64,000 nt of DNA from Eisenbergiella tayi. Lineage in GTDB: Bacteria > Bacillota > Clostridia > Lachnospirales > Lachnospiraceae. Positions 50,085-58,451 of this stretch are shown piece after piece; within the stretch, counting starts at the first letter, position 1, and every line of letters begins with the position of its first letter. A program made the translations under genes and the position numbers. Under the pieces are notes generated by a model. That model was not told where the DNA came from. It made no database searches and was given only the letters and a program-made list of their open reading frames with translations. The stretch is from positions 90,107-154,106 of the forward strand of contig NZ_MPDJ01000012.1 in NCBI RefSeq assembly GCF_001881565.1. Direction: 5' to 3'.

Positions 50085-50119
50085 CCTGTGCGCTCTGGTG
50101 TAGCGCACGGGTTATTTTT
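50085..50119 (+). terminator. Intrinsic terminator after oppA
   Basis: CCTGTGCGCT (50085-50094) pairs with AGCGCACGGG (50102-50111) with one wobble, then TTATTTTTT. Confidence 0.85.
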
Positions 50120-50210
50120 TAAATTATTCACTTATTTTTAAAAAAATTGTATTGTAAATATTTGCTTTCTATGGTAAACTTACAAGTGCTCGGTGTTAGG
50201 AGGTGTAGAA

Positions 50211-50450
50211 ATGGCAGTTTTGAGAATAATATTAACGGTGCTTTTTATTATAATTTGTATTGCATTGACAGTTTTGGTACTGATGCAGGAAGGCAAGGCA
50301 GCTGGCCTGGGAGCTATCAGCGGTGCAGCAGAGACATACTGGGGAAAGAACAAGGGACGTTCCATGGAAGGAACACTGGTTAGAGTTACCAAGTACCTTG
50401 CAGTTTCCTTTATTGTTATTGCGGCCATCCTGAACATATCCAAGTTTTAA
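50211..50450 (+). CDS. secG: Preprotein translocase subunit SecG
   Basis: A 79-residue membrane protein with two helices (VLRIILTVLFIIICIALTVL and VTKYLAVSFIVIAAILNI) joined by the conserved loop LMQEGKAAGLGAISG and TYWGKNKGRS. AGGAGGT lies before ATG 50211. It assists SecYEG export. Position ahead of rnr-smpB-ssrA is the usual clostridial and bacillar order. Confidence 0.96.
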   Translation: MAVLRIILTVLFIIICIALTVLVLMQEGKAAGLGAISGAAETYWGKNKGRSMEGTLVRVTKYLAVSFIVIAAILNISKF

Positions 50451-50456
50451 CTACCA

Positions 50457-50492
50457 AAGCACTCTTGTATGCAAACAGGGGTGCTTATTTTT
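50457..50492 (+). terminator. Hairpin with T-tract between secG and rnr
   Basis: AAGCACTC (50457-50464) pairs with GGGTGCTT (50479-50486) with one wobble, then ATTTTTT. It probably reduces read-through from secG into rnr. Confidence 0.75.
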
Positions 50493-50578
50493 TGGCAGTG
50501 AACCGGAAGCTGTTATGCTGCCTGCTGCTTAAACCCGCGGCTTGCTGCGGGGTATTTGATATGAGAAACAGAGGAATT

Positions 50579-52759
50579 ATGACACAGAATAAAACAGAAA
50601 TCCGTAAAATGCGGATACTTGACCTTATGGAAGAGCCCAGCTATGTTCCTATGAGAGAGAAGGAGCTCGCCTGTATTATGCAGGTGGATCCGGAGGACAA
50701 GCCGGAATTAAAAAGAATTCTGCAGGAGCTTCTTACAGAGGGCAAGATTCAGATTAATAAAAGAGGACGGTATTCCAAACCGGAGCAGCAGCTGCTTACC
50801 GGAGTTTTTACCAGCCATCAAAAGGGCTTTGGCTTTGTACAGATTGAAGGCAGGGAAGAGGACCTTTATATCCCTGAGGATCAGGTGAATGGAGCATATC
50901 ATCTGGACACTGTGGAAGTGCGAATCCTTCCGGAACGTCACGGACAGCGGCAGGAAGCGCAGATCGCCCGTATCCTTGCAAGAGGGACTACTCATGTGGT
51001 GGGAACCTACCAGAAGAGCCGGAACTTCGGTTTTGTCATTCCGGATAATACGAAGCTGCCGTCAGACATCTTTGTATCCCAGGAGCGTTCCAAGGGGGCT
51101 GTCAGCGGTTCCAAGGTAGTGGTTGAAATAACGGATTACGGCGGAGCGAAAAGACGCAGCCCCGAAGGAAAAGTGGTAGAAATTCTGGGACATATTAATG
51201 ATCCCGGCGTGGATATTATGTCCATTGTAAGGAACTTTGATTTGCCGGAAGCTTTTCCTGAAAAAGTGATGAATCAGGCAGAAAGGTGTGCCCCTGAGGT
51301 TACGGAGGCAGACAGAGAAGGAAGACTGGATTTAAGGGATTTAACAATGGTTACAATAGATGGGGAAGATGCCAAGGATCTGGATGATGCGGTCAGCCTT
51401 ACCAGAGAGGGCGGCAATTATTGCCTGGGAGTCCATATTGCGGATGTTTCCAATTATGTGCAGGAAAATTCCGCATTAGACAGAGAAGCCCTGAAACGCG
51501 GAACCAGCGTTTATCTTGTGGACAGAGTCATACCCATGCTTCCCCATGCATTATCCAATGGTATCTGTTCCCTTAATGCGGGCGAGGATCGTCTGGCGCT
51601 CAGCTGCCTAATGACGGTGAATCCCAAAGGCGAAGTGACAGATTACCGGCTGGCGGAAAGTGTAATCCATGTGAACCGGAGAATGACATATACCAGCGTT
51701 GCCAGGATAATTGAGGATCAGGATCCGAAAGAGTGTGAAGAATATAAGGAACTGGTGCCTATGTTCCGGGATATGGCCCGTTTGTCTTCCATAATCAGAA
51801 AAAGAAGACAGAAGAGGGGAGCTATTGATTTTGATTTCCCTGAAAGTAAAATTATTCTGGACGAAGAGGGACATCCCCTGGAAATCAGGCCTTACGAAAG
51901 AAATACAGCTACAAAGCTGATAGAAGATTTCATGCTTCTTGCCAATGAAACGGTAGCCCAGCATTTTTACTGGCTGCAGGCGCCTTTTGTTTACCGCGTC
52001 CATGATAATCCGGATCCGGAAAAGATACACCGGCTGAGTCTGTTCATCCATAATTTCGGTTATTCCATGAAAGCCGGACAGGAAGAAATCCATCCCATGG
52101 AGCTTCAGAAGCTGTTGAATAAGATAGAAGGAACACCGGAAGAGGCATTGATCAGCAGACTGACTCTGCGCAGTATGAAGCAGGCAAAATACAGTACTGA
52201 GTGTACCGGACATTTCGGACTGGCAAGCCAGTATTACTGTCACTTTACCTCTCCCATAAGGCGTTATCCCGATTTGCAGATCCACCGCATAATCAAGGAA
52301 CAGCTTCGCGGGCGGCTTGTGGAAAGCAGAATAACCCACTATGAGCAAATTCTCCCGCAGGTGGCAAAACAGTCCAGCCAGATGGAACGACGGGCGGATG
52401 AAGCGGAACGGGAGACGGATAAGCTGAAAAAGACCGAATTCATGGAAAAGCATATCGGTGAAATATACGAGGGAGTTATTTCCGGCGTGACGGCCTGGGG
52501 GCTGTATGTAGAACTTCCCAATACCGTGGAAGGGCTTGTTCATGTATCCATGCTGCCGGGTGATTATTATTACTATGACGAGGCAGCCTGTGAGATGAGA
52601 GGAAGCCAGACCGGAAGAACCTATAAATTAGGGGAAAAGCTCCGGGTAAAGGTGAAATTTGCAGATAGATTTACAAGAACCATAGATTTTATACTGCCAT
52701 ATGAAGAAGAGGGGATTGACGATGGCGAAGGAAGCAATGAAGCTGGTAGCAAACAATAA
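50579..52759 (+). CDS. rnr: Ribonuclease R
   Basis: A 726-residue 3'-5' exoribonuclease: winged-helix N-terminus, two cold-shock-like domains (GVFTSHQKGFGFVQIEG and YQKSRNFGFVIPDN), the RNB catalytic domain with TIDGEDAKDLDDAVSL and LGVHIADVSNYV, and a C-terminal S1 domain (GEIYEGVISGVTAWGLYVEL). It acts with SmpB-tmRNA in clearing non-stop mRNAs. ATG 50579 (GAGGA just upstream) is chosen; ATG 50561 and a longer N-terminus to 50465 are possible but add non-family residues. It overlaps smpB by 38 bases. Confidence 0.96.
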   Translation: MTQNKTEIRKMRILDLMEEPSYVPMREKELACIMQVDPEDKPELKRILQELLTEGKIQINKRGRYSKPEQQLLTGVFTSHQKGFGFVQIEGREEDLYIPEDQVNGAYHLDTVEVRILPERHGQRQEAQIARILARGTTHVVGTYQKSRNFGFVIPDNTKLPSDIFVSQERSKGAVSGSKVVVEITDYGGAKRRSPEGKVVEILGHINDPGVDIMSIVRNFDLPEAFPEKVMNQAERCAPEVTEADREGRLDLRDLTMVTIDGEDAKDLDDAVSLTREGGNYCLGVHIADVSNYVQENSALDREALKRGTSVYLVDRVIPMLPHALSNGICSLNAGEDRLALSCLMTVNPKGEVTDYRLAESVIHVNRRMTYTSVARIIEDQDPKECEEYKELVPMFRDMARLSSIIRKRRQKRGAIDFDFPESKIILDEEGHPLEIRPYERNTATKLIEDFMLLANETVAQHFYWLQAPFVYRVHDNPDPEKIHRLSLFIHNFGYSMKAGQEEIHPMELQKLLNKIEGTPEEALISRLTLRSMKQAKYSTECTGHFGLASQYYCHFTSPIRRYPDLQIHRIIKEQLRGRLVESRITHYEQILPQVAKQSSQMERRADEAERETDKLKKTEFMEKHIGEIYEGVISGVTAWGLYVELPNTVEGLVHVSMLPGDYYYYDEAACEMRGSQTGRTYKLGEKLRVKVKFADRFTRTIDFILPYEEEGIDDGEGSNEAGSKQ

Positions 52760-53189
52760 AAAAGTATATCATGATTTTTTCGTGGATGAAAAGTATGAGG
52801 CGGGTCTTGTGCTGCATGGGACGGAAGTAAAATCACTCCGCATGGGCAAATGCAGCATCAAGGAAGCCTTTATTGCCATCGATAAGGGTGAAGTATTTAT
52901 AAACGGAATGCATATCAGCCCTTATGAAAAGGGTAATATATTCAATAAGGATCCGCTTCGTGTGAGAAAGCTTCTCATGCATAAATCCGAGATCATGAAG
53001 CTTACGGGCAAGGTGGCGGAAAAAGGTTATACCTTAATGCCTCTCCAGGTTTATTTTAAAGATGGAAAGGCTAAAATGGAAATAGGGCTCTGCCGCGGTA
53101 AAAAGTTATATGACAAGAGACAGGATATAGCCAAAAAAGATGCCAGAAGGGAGTCGGAGAGAGAATTTAAAGTGAAAAATCTTTATTAA
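52722..53189 (+). CDS. smpB: SsrA-binding protein SmpB
   Basis: A 155-residue OB-fold protein that brings tmRNA to stalled ribosomes. KLVANNKKVYHDFFVDEKYE, LHGTEVKSLRMGKCSIKEAF, ISPYEKGNIFN and the basic C-terminal tail KDARRESEREFKVKNLY are typical. AGAGGGG lies seven bases before ATG 52722. The tmRNA gene follows immediately. Confidence 0.98.
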   Translation: MAKEAMKLVANNKKVYHDFFVDEKYEAGLVLHGTEVKSLRMGKCSIKEAFIAIDKGEVFINGMHISPYEKGNIFNKDPLRVRKLLMHKSEIMKLTGKVAEKGYTLMPLQVYFKDGKAKMEIGLCRGKKLYDKRQDIAKKDARRESEREFKVKNLY

Positions 53190-53205
53190 TTAAAGTCTCC
53201 GCTTC

Positions 53206-53234
53206 TTGACAGCAGACACAAAGATGTGTATACT
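53206..53234 (+). promoter_or_regulatory. Promoter of ssrA
   Basis: TTGACA (53206-53211), 17-bp spacer, TATACT (53229-53234). Confidence 0.85.
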
Positions 53235-53259
53235 AACGATACTGTTTACAATTGAATAT

Positions 53260-53601
53260 GGGGTAGTCAAGGTTTCGACAGGGGTCTTGCAGCTGGAGAA
53301 GCTATCCGCAGGAATGCGTTAAATCCAAACCTAAAAATAAACGCTGAAGACAATACTTTAGCCTACGCAGCAGCTTAATGCTGCGTTGTCTGACTTAGAG
53401 CACCTACACTTTAAGACCCAGGCATCGAATTTGTAGGAAACGACACAGGCAAAGCTTTGAGCCTGTGGGCGTAACATGAAGCTACTGAAGTTAACCGGAT
53501 GTCAATTTCCGGTTATCGGAGGGAATGATTAATAATTGACTATGATAGTAGAAGTACAGGGAATGGGCTTTTGGACACGGGTTCGACTCCCGTCTACTCC
53601 A
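53260..53601 (+). ncRNA. ssrA: tmRNA (10Sa RNA)
   Basis: The 5' end GGGGTAGTCAAGGTTTCGAC and the 3' end GGTTCGACTCCCGTCTACTCC form the tRNA-like domain; acceptor GGGGTAG pairs with CTACTCC. The tag frame (53343-53378) encodes AEDNTLAYAAA then TAA. Pseudoknot arms follow. CCA is not encoded after the discriminator A (the DNA reads CTT), so the tail must be added. It sits right after smpB. Confidence 0.97.
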
Positions 53602-53611
53602 CTTTAAAATG

Positions 53612-53663
53612 GGTACGCAATATTGAACAGCTTTACCGGCTGGCAATACTGCGTACCTTTTTT
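53612..53663. terminator. Terminator of ssrA, bidirectional in form
   Basis: GGTACGCAATATTG (53612-53625) pairs with CAATACTGCGTACC (53644-53657) with one mismatch, then six T. An A-run on the other side is weaker. Confidence 0.88.
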
Positions 53664-53668
53664 ATGCG

Positions 53669-53697
53669 GTAGACGGGAGTCGAACCCGTGTCCAAAA
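53669..53697 (-). repeat. Inverted copy of the tmRNA T-arm
   Basis: These 29 bases are the exact reverse complement of tmRNA positions 53569-53597 (T-arm and start of the acceptor strand). The copy lies 71 bp away on the other side of the terminator. It lacks the rest of a tmRNA and is not called as an RNA gene. The 3' end of ssrA is a common integration site for phages and islands, so it may be an attachment-site remnant, though such remnants are normally direct repeats. Confidence 0.85.
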
Positions 53698-53808
53698 GAC
53701 TGCTCCATATCCTGAGACAAAGCGCGGACAAAAACCATTATAACCGGAAGTACATGATTCCTCTTTCAAAAAAATGCATAATATAACAAAAAGGTATAAT
53801 GGTGGATT

Positions 53809-54627
53809 ATGTATTTTGTAAAAGCATCGGATGATGTAAGTATCGCTGTATATGATTATAATCCGAAAGGGAAGAAGACAGTTTTTCTGGTTCACGGATG
53901 GCCTCTGTCCCATCTGATGTATGAATATCAGCTGGAAATGCTGTTATCCTGCGGATATCGTGTCGTTTCTGTGGATTTGAGAGGTTTTGGAAATTCGGAT
54001 GTGCCGGCCTATGGTTATTCCTACGATCAGATGGCTGATGATATTTACCGTGTAATCTGTGCCCTCCGGCTGAACCGGTTTGTTCTTGTGGGCTTTTCCA
54101 TGGGAGGTGCTGTAGTGCTCAGGTATATGAGAAAATATCAATGTTACGGGGTGGAGCGTCTGATACTGCTTGCGGCGGCAGCGCCCTGCTGGACACGGAG
54201 GGAAGGATTTCCATATGGGCTCACAAGGGAATACGTGAACGGATTGATAAGGCAGGCCTGTACGGATCGGCCCAGGCTGGCCTGGGAATTCAGCCATGAA
54301 CAGCTTTTTGCAAGCTGTCAGTCAGAACAGATAAAAGACTGGTTCGGGGATATCGCTCTTTCGGCGTCCGGTATCGGTACGGTCCAGGCTGCCATTTCCC
54401 TGAGAGATGAAGACGGACGGAATGATTTGGAGGCAGTTAATGTACCTACCGTTATTATTCACGGAAAAAAGGATGTGGTGGTATCCTCACAGCTTGTGGA
54501 ATATCAGCATATGGAGATTGCCGGTTCCAGACTGTTCCAGCTGGAGAACAGCGGCCATGGAATCGTGTACGATGAGCTGGAACGGTTTAACGATCTGTTT
54601 TTGCTTGCGGTGGAAGGGGAAGAATAA
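53809..54627 (+). CDS. Alpha/beta hydrolase
   Basis: A 272-residue alpha/beta hydrolase: oxyanion region VFLVHGWPLSHLMYEYQ, SVDLRGFGNSD, nucleophile elbow VGFSMGGAVVLRYM, acid in IIHGKKDVVV and the catalytic His in ENSGHGIVYDE. It resembles the haloperoxidase/esterase group; the natural substrate is unknown. A TATAAT at 53795-53800 lies only nine bases before the ATG, so transcription would start at or next to the start codon. There is no good ribosome site beyond GGTGG at three bases. Confidence 0.92.
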   Translation: MYFVKASDDVSIAVYDYNPKGKKTVFLVHGWPLSHLMYEYQLEMLLSCGYRVVSVDLRGFGNSDVPAYGYSYDQMADDIYRVICALRLNRFVLVGFSMGGAVVLRYMRKYQCYGVERLILLAAAAPCWTRREGFPYGLTREYVNGLIRQACTDRPRLAWEFSHEQLFASCQSEQIKDWFGDIALSASGIGTVQAAISLRDEDGRNDLEAVNVPTVIIHGKKDVVVSSQLVEYQHMEIAGSRLFQLENSGHGIVYDELERFNDLFLLAVEGEE

Positions 54628-54636
54628 GCTTTTTAC

Positions 54637-54679
54637 AAAAAACAGGCAGCCGTCTCTTACGAGATATCTGCCTGTTTTT
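54637..54679 (+). terminator. Intrinsic terminator after the hydrolase
   Basis: AAAACAGGCAG (ending 54649) pairs with CTGCCTGTTTTT (54668-54679). Confidence 0.88.
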
Positions 54680-54748
54680 ACTGTACACCCGGCAGGGCAT
54701 ATTTACAGATGTGATAAGCTGCGATTGAGATAAACCGCCAGATAAAAT

Positions 54749-54961
54749 TCAGCCGAATAATTTCCTGCGCTTTTCTTCTATTTTCTTTTTCCGTTCCAGA
54801 GTGGCCTCTTTGTCCACCTGATAGACACCGTCGGTATACAGAATGACATCCCCTTCTTTGGCGTCAGATGGGAGCTGGCTTCGTGAAATAAGAAGCATGG
54901 TACGGTCTTCCTGTTCACATACGGCATTGCCTTCTTCAAATCTGTCAATAATGTATTTCAT
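54749..54961 (-). CDS. DUF3006 domain protein
   Basis: A 70-residue protein with the DUF3006 pattern (YIIDRFEEGNAVCEQED, SQLPSDAKEGDVI) and a Lys/Arg-rich C-terminus (ERKKKIEEKRRKLFG). Such genes often accompany ComEC-like metallo-beta-lactamase proteins, as here. ATG 54961 follows AAGGA. The product is small and its role unknown. Confidence 0.85.
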   Translation of the reverse strand: MKYIIDRFEEGNAVCEQEDRTMLLISRSQLPSDAKEGDVILYTDGVYQVDKEATLERKKKIEEKRRKLFG

Positions 54962-55038
54962 AATTTTCCTTTCTTCCATATCGGCGTAAGCCTTTTACGG
55001 AACATATGGATGGCCCGGACAGTATGGCGTCCTATGTA

Positions 55039-56226
55039 TCAGGGATTGCACTGACTGCACGGCGCATAACCCATTCCGATGACTTCATCCCGGCTTCCGT
55101 CGAAATAAATTTTATTGGATTCCTTCATCTTTTCCACGGATGAACAGTCGGGAAGATGGAATTTCATACTGTTTTTATTTAACACATATGAATTGCTGTC
55201 GGCGATTGTTTTTTCTTCAGAAGCTGATTCATCAGACAGTATTCCGGTATCGGCGGAAGCGCCGGATCCGGTATTCCACGTTATTACGGAACCGTCGGAA
55301 GTGGCTGTCAGGGTTCCCTGTTCGTCCGTCCTGTAAACCGTTATACCTTCGGCTGCCAGTTTATCCATGGTTTCCCGATGCGGATGGCCATAACTGTTGT
55401 CTTTCCCGCAGGAGACCACCGCTATGGACGGAGACACTGCCTGCAGAAAAGAATCGCAGGTTGAAGTGGAGCTGCCATGATGTCCAAGCTTAAGGACATC
55501 AGCCTTCAGAATCAGCCCGCTTTCCACAATAGCCTCTTCAGAAAGCGTTTCCGCGTCGCCGCACATAACAAAGGCATTGGCTCCGAAGGTAAGGCGGAGC
55601 CCCACGGAAAGATTATTCAAATCGCCGGCAGCTGCAGCCTGCTGTTCGACCTCTTCTGTGGGAGATAATATGGTAAAGGACGCTTCTCCCAGCTGATATA
55701 CGGTTCCGGGAACAGGCTTCGTTACCTTCAGATCCTTATCAATCAGGGCATCCAGCACATCCTCATAGGTCCGCGTGGTATGAGAGACATCGGGCATGAT
55801 AACTGTGCCGATATCAAAGGAATGGATCACATCATCCAAGCCTCCGATATGATCTTCGTGGGGATGAGTTCCTATCAAATAAGCAAGACGGCTGATTCCA
55901 AGGGACTTAAGATACCGGACGACTTCCGCTCCGGTTTCATTAGTGCCGGCATCCACAAGCATACATTCCTTCCCGGATTGGATGAGAATGGAATCGCCCT
56001 GCCCCACATCAATAAAATGAACCTTTACGGTACCGGAAATATCCTGGAGTGTATTTCCTTCATCCCCGGAAGAAACGGATCCTGAACCGGAAGGCTGTAT
56101 CCCTGTGCATCCGGAAGCCGAAAGAAGAAAGGCGCACAGGAAAAAAGACAGGACAGCACGGAGGGGCAATTGGGGGTGGAGCCTGCTTTTCCTGAACTTA
56201 TCAGGTCTTTTATGTTGTTTTTTCAT
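55039..56226 (-). CDS. ComEC-like metallo-beta-lactamase-fold lipoprotein with Ada-type zinc tail
   Basis: A 395-residue exported lipoprotein: basic N-terminus, hydrophobic core and lipobox SASGC at about Cys40. The MBL domain (residues ~68-320) contains VHFIDVGQGDSILIQSG, the metal motif THPHEDHIGGLDDV and LKLGHHGSSTSTC, matching the soluble nuclease-like domain of ComEC. A Ser/Asp-rich linker follows, then a C-terminal Ada-like metal-binding segment with FHLPDCSSVEKM and YAPCSQCNP. It could be an extracellular nuclease. It lies 77 bases upstream of the DUF3006 gene on the same strand. Confidence 0.9.
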   Translation of the reverse strand: MKKQHKRPDKFRKSRLHPQLPLRAVLSFFLCAFLLSASGCTGIQPSGSGSVSSGDEGNTLQDISGTVKVHFIDVGQGDSILIQSGKECMLVDAGTNETGAEVVRYLKSLGISRLAYLIGTHPHEDHIGGLDDVIHSFDIGTVIMPDVSHTTRTYEDVLDALIDKDLKVTKPVPGTVYQLGEASFTILSPTEEVEQQAAAAGDLNNLSVGLRLTFGANAFVMCGDAETLSEEAIVESGLILKADVLKLGHHGSSTSTCDSFLQAVSPSIAVVSCGKDNSYGHPHRETMDKLAAEGITVYRTDEQGTLTATSDGSVITWNTGSGASADTGILSDESASEEKTIADSNSYVLNKNSMKFHLPDCSSVEKMKESNKIYFDGSRDEVIGMGYAPCSQCNP

Positions 56227-56328
56227 GTTGTAAATCCTCCTGAAAATCTATCATATAACAGATTGTCCGGGAAGGAAAGCAGGAAAATATGTATTTCGGT
56301 TTACTATATTAAGATAATGGGTCAAAAT

Positions 56329-56360
56329 GCCGGAAAGAAAAAGAGCTCGTTCTTTCCGGC
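56329..56360. terminator. Hairpin downstream of rubrerythrin
   Basis: GCCGGAAAGAA (56329-56339) pairs perfectly with TTCTTTCCGGC (56350-56360). On the minus strand ATTTTG follows, so it is a likely terminator of the rubrerythrin gene. Confidence 0.75.
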
Positions 56361-56367
56361 AATTATT

Positions 56368-56964
56368 TTACTCTGAAAAAGGAGACATGGACAGACGGAT
56401 AAAATATCCTTTGTCATGATCACAAACAGGACATTTTTCGGGTGCGTTGGTGCCGGTATAGACATACCCGCAGTTGAGGCAGATCCATCCGGTTTCCACA
56501 TCCGAAATGAAGAGCTTGTTCTGCTCCATAAGCTGGGCGAATTTACCAAAACGATCACCATGAGTTTTTTCTATGGCGGAAATCATATGGAAGGAAGCAG
56601 CCACCTTATCAAAACCTTCTTCTTTGGCTTTGTCACCGAACACTTTGTAAATGGGATCATATTCCTCATATTCATTATGCTGGGCGGACAGCAGCAATTG
56701 TTTTACATCAGGATAAATATCAACCGGGTAGCCTCCGTCCACCACGATTGTTTCACCGCTGAGTTCTTTCAAATGATTGTAAAAGATCTCCGCATGTTCT
56801 TTTTCCTGATTTGCGGTAAAGGTAAAAACTGCTTCAATGACATGGAGGCCGTCTTTACGTGCCTGTGAGGCCGCAAAGGTATAGCGGTTCCTGGCCTGGC
56901 TTTCCCCTGCGAAAGCCCTCATCAGATTATCTTTCGTTTCGCTGTTTCTAAAATCCTTGGACAT
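56368..56964 (-). CDS. Rubrerythrin
   Basis: A 198-residue non-heme diiron peroxidase of anaerobes. The four-helix bundle has ligand motifs in FAGESQARNRYTFAA and KEHAEIFYNHL, EEYDPIYK and EKTHGDRF; the C-terminal rubredoxin-like domain has CLNCGYVY and CPVCDHDKGYF (two CxxC). It reduces hydrogen peroxide, consistent with a strict anaerobe. ATG 56964 follows AAAGGAG; an upstream ATG at 57018 adds non-family residues. Confidence 0.96.
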   Translation of the reverse strand: MSKDFRNSETKDNLMRAFAGESQARNRYTFAASQARKDGLHVIEAVFTFTANQEKEHAEIFYNHLKELSGETIVVDGGYPVDIYPDVKQLLLSAQHNEYEEYDPIYKVFGDKAKEEGFDKVAASFHMISAIEKTHGDRFGKFAQLMEQNKLFISDVETGWICLNCGYVYTGTNAPEKCPVCDHDKGYFIRLSMSPFSE

Positions 56965-57203
56965 TTTTTTCACTCCTTTATCAATGAACTGTGTTTGAGG
57001 TACATCTGAGCGGCACAAAACTGCACAGATGGAATATTTTTAGTATGGTCATATGGGAAAGGTTTATACTTTTTTAATAGTAAGTTTTCAGCCAGTTAAT
57101 TGCAATTTCCGGTGACAGAGGTAAAATAAAGGACATAAACATCATACTGCCCGGGCCTGATTCAGTCCCGGGCGCGTGTATAGGTGCGCGGATAGGAGAG
57201 AGA

Positions 57204-57599
57204 ATGAAAGAAAAGCTGATACGTTTTATGCAGGGACGATATGGAGTGGACCAGTTTACCAAATTTCTTATGGGAGTGGCGCTGGTCTGTATGATTCTTT
57301 CCCTTTTTACAAGAAGCATGGTATGGTCATTTTTAATTCTGCTGCTTCTGGTCTATTGTTATTTCCGCATGTTTTCCAAAAGTATCACCAAAAGATATGC
57401 CGAAAATCAGAAATACCTGCAGATGACAGCCGGTATCCGGAGAAAATGGGCCTCCTTTCAAAGGGATATGAAAGATCGGAAAACGCATCATATATACAAA
57501 TGTCCCGGATGCAAACAGAAAATCAGAGTTCCCAGGGGAAAAGGAAAAATAGCGATCCGATGCCCGAAGTGCCATACGGAATTTATTAAGAAGAGCTGA
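57204..57599 (+). CDS. Small membrane protein with C-terminal zinc ribbon
   Basis: A 131-residue protein: one or two N-terminal helices (LMGVALVCMILSLFTRSMVW, SFLILLLLVYCYFRMF), a basic linker and a zinc ribbon (YKCPGCKQKIRVPRGKG and IRCPKCHTEF). No family is assigned. It begins 12 bases before the DUF5685 gene ends its leader, and a 7-bp hairpin GCCCGGG/CCCGGGC (57149-57173) lies upstream. It probably shares an operon with the next three genes. Confidence 0.8.
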   Translation: MKEKLIRFMQGRYGVDQFTKFLMGVALVCMILSLFTRSMVWSFLILLLLVYCYFRMFSKSITKRYAENQKYLQMTAGIRRKWASFQRDMKDRKTHHIYKCPGCKQKIRVPRGKGKIAIRCPKCHTEFIKKS

Positions 57600-57611
57600 C
57601 GGGAGAAAAGC

Positions 57612-58451
57612 ATGTTCGGTTATGTAATTGTGAATAAACAGGAAATGAAGTTCAAAGATTTTGAAGTTTACCAGTCCTATTACTGCGGATTCTGTCAGGA
57701 GCTTAAGAAACGGTACGGGGTGAAAGGCCAGATCACAGTAACCTATGATATGACCTTCCTGATTTTACTGCTGAAGGGTCTGTATGAAGTAGAGGATAAG
57801 GTGGACGGCTGTAAGTGTATTGCCCATCCTTTTGACCGTCATCCGACAAGAGCAAATACGTTTACGGAGTATGCCGCTGATATAAACATATTGATGACTT
57901 ATTATCAGTGCATGGATGACTGGGAAGACGAGAAAAAGGTCTGGAAAAGAGGCTATGCGGGAATTCTGAAAAGAGCCTTTGGCGAAGCGGCGGCGCGTTA
58001 TCCCAAAAAGGCGGAGGAGATTTCCGGACAGATGCAGCTTCTCCATGAGTGTGAAAAGAAAAATGAAAAAAATCTTGACATTGTAGCGGGATGCTTTGGT
58101 AATATAATGGCGGAGATTTTTGCACTCAAAAATGACGAATGGGAAGAAGAACTTCGGAAAATGGGATTTTTCCTGGGGAAATTTATTTATCTGATGGATG
58201 CCTATGAAGATATCGAAAAGGATCGGAAGAAGGGGAATTTTAACCCTTTTCTTTCCATGTGCGGTGAAAATGGTTTTGACGATGAGGTCTACCATATTTT
58301 GCGGATGATGATGGCAGAATGCTCCAGAGCTTTTGAAAAACTCCCTGTCCTTCAGAATGTTGATATTCTGCGGAACATCCTTTATTCCGGTGTTTGGTGC
58401 CGGTATGAGATGGTAAAGGGCAAAAGAAAGGAACAGCAGGAAAATGCGTGA
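57612..58451 (+). CDS. DUF5685-like protein with isoprenoid-synthase-like Asp motifs
   Basis: A 279-residue, mostly helical protein of uncharacterised function. Cysteines cluster near the N-terminus (YYCGFC, DGCKCIAHP). Two Asp-rich segments, CMDDWEDEKK near residue 105 and FIYLMDAYEDIEKDRKKG near residue 195, resemble the paired DDxxD and NxxxD/DxxED motifs of squalene/phytoene-type synthases, including a following G..NPF. That link is inference. It overlaps the DnaJ gene by eight bases, implying co-translation. Confidence 0.78.
   Translation: MFGYVIVNKQEMKFKDFEVYQSYYCGFCQELKKRYGVKGQITVTYDMTFLILLLKGLYEVEDKVDGCKCIAHPFDRHPTRANTFTEYAADINILMTYYQCMDDWEDEKKVWKRGYAGILKRAFGEAAARYPKKAEEISGQMQLLHECEKKNEKNLDIVAGCFGNIMAEIFALKNDEWEEELRKMGFFLGKFIYLMDAYEDIEKDRKKGNFNPFLSMCGENGFDDEVYHILRMMMAECSRAFEKLPVLQNVDILRNILYSGVWCRYEMVKGKRKEQQENA

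Noticed and set aside
53669..53700. A second tmRNA or tRNA gene on the minus strand
   Set aside because: Only the T-arm and part of the acceptor strand are present; no 5' half, D-arm or tag region can be found.
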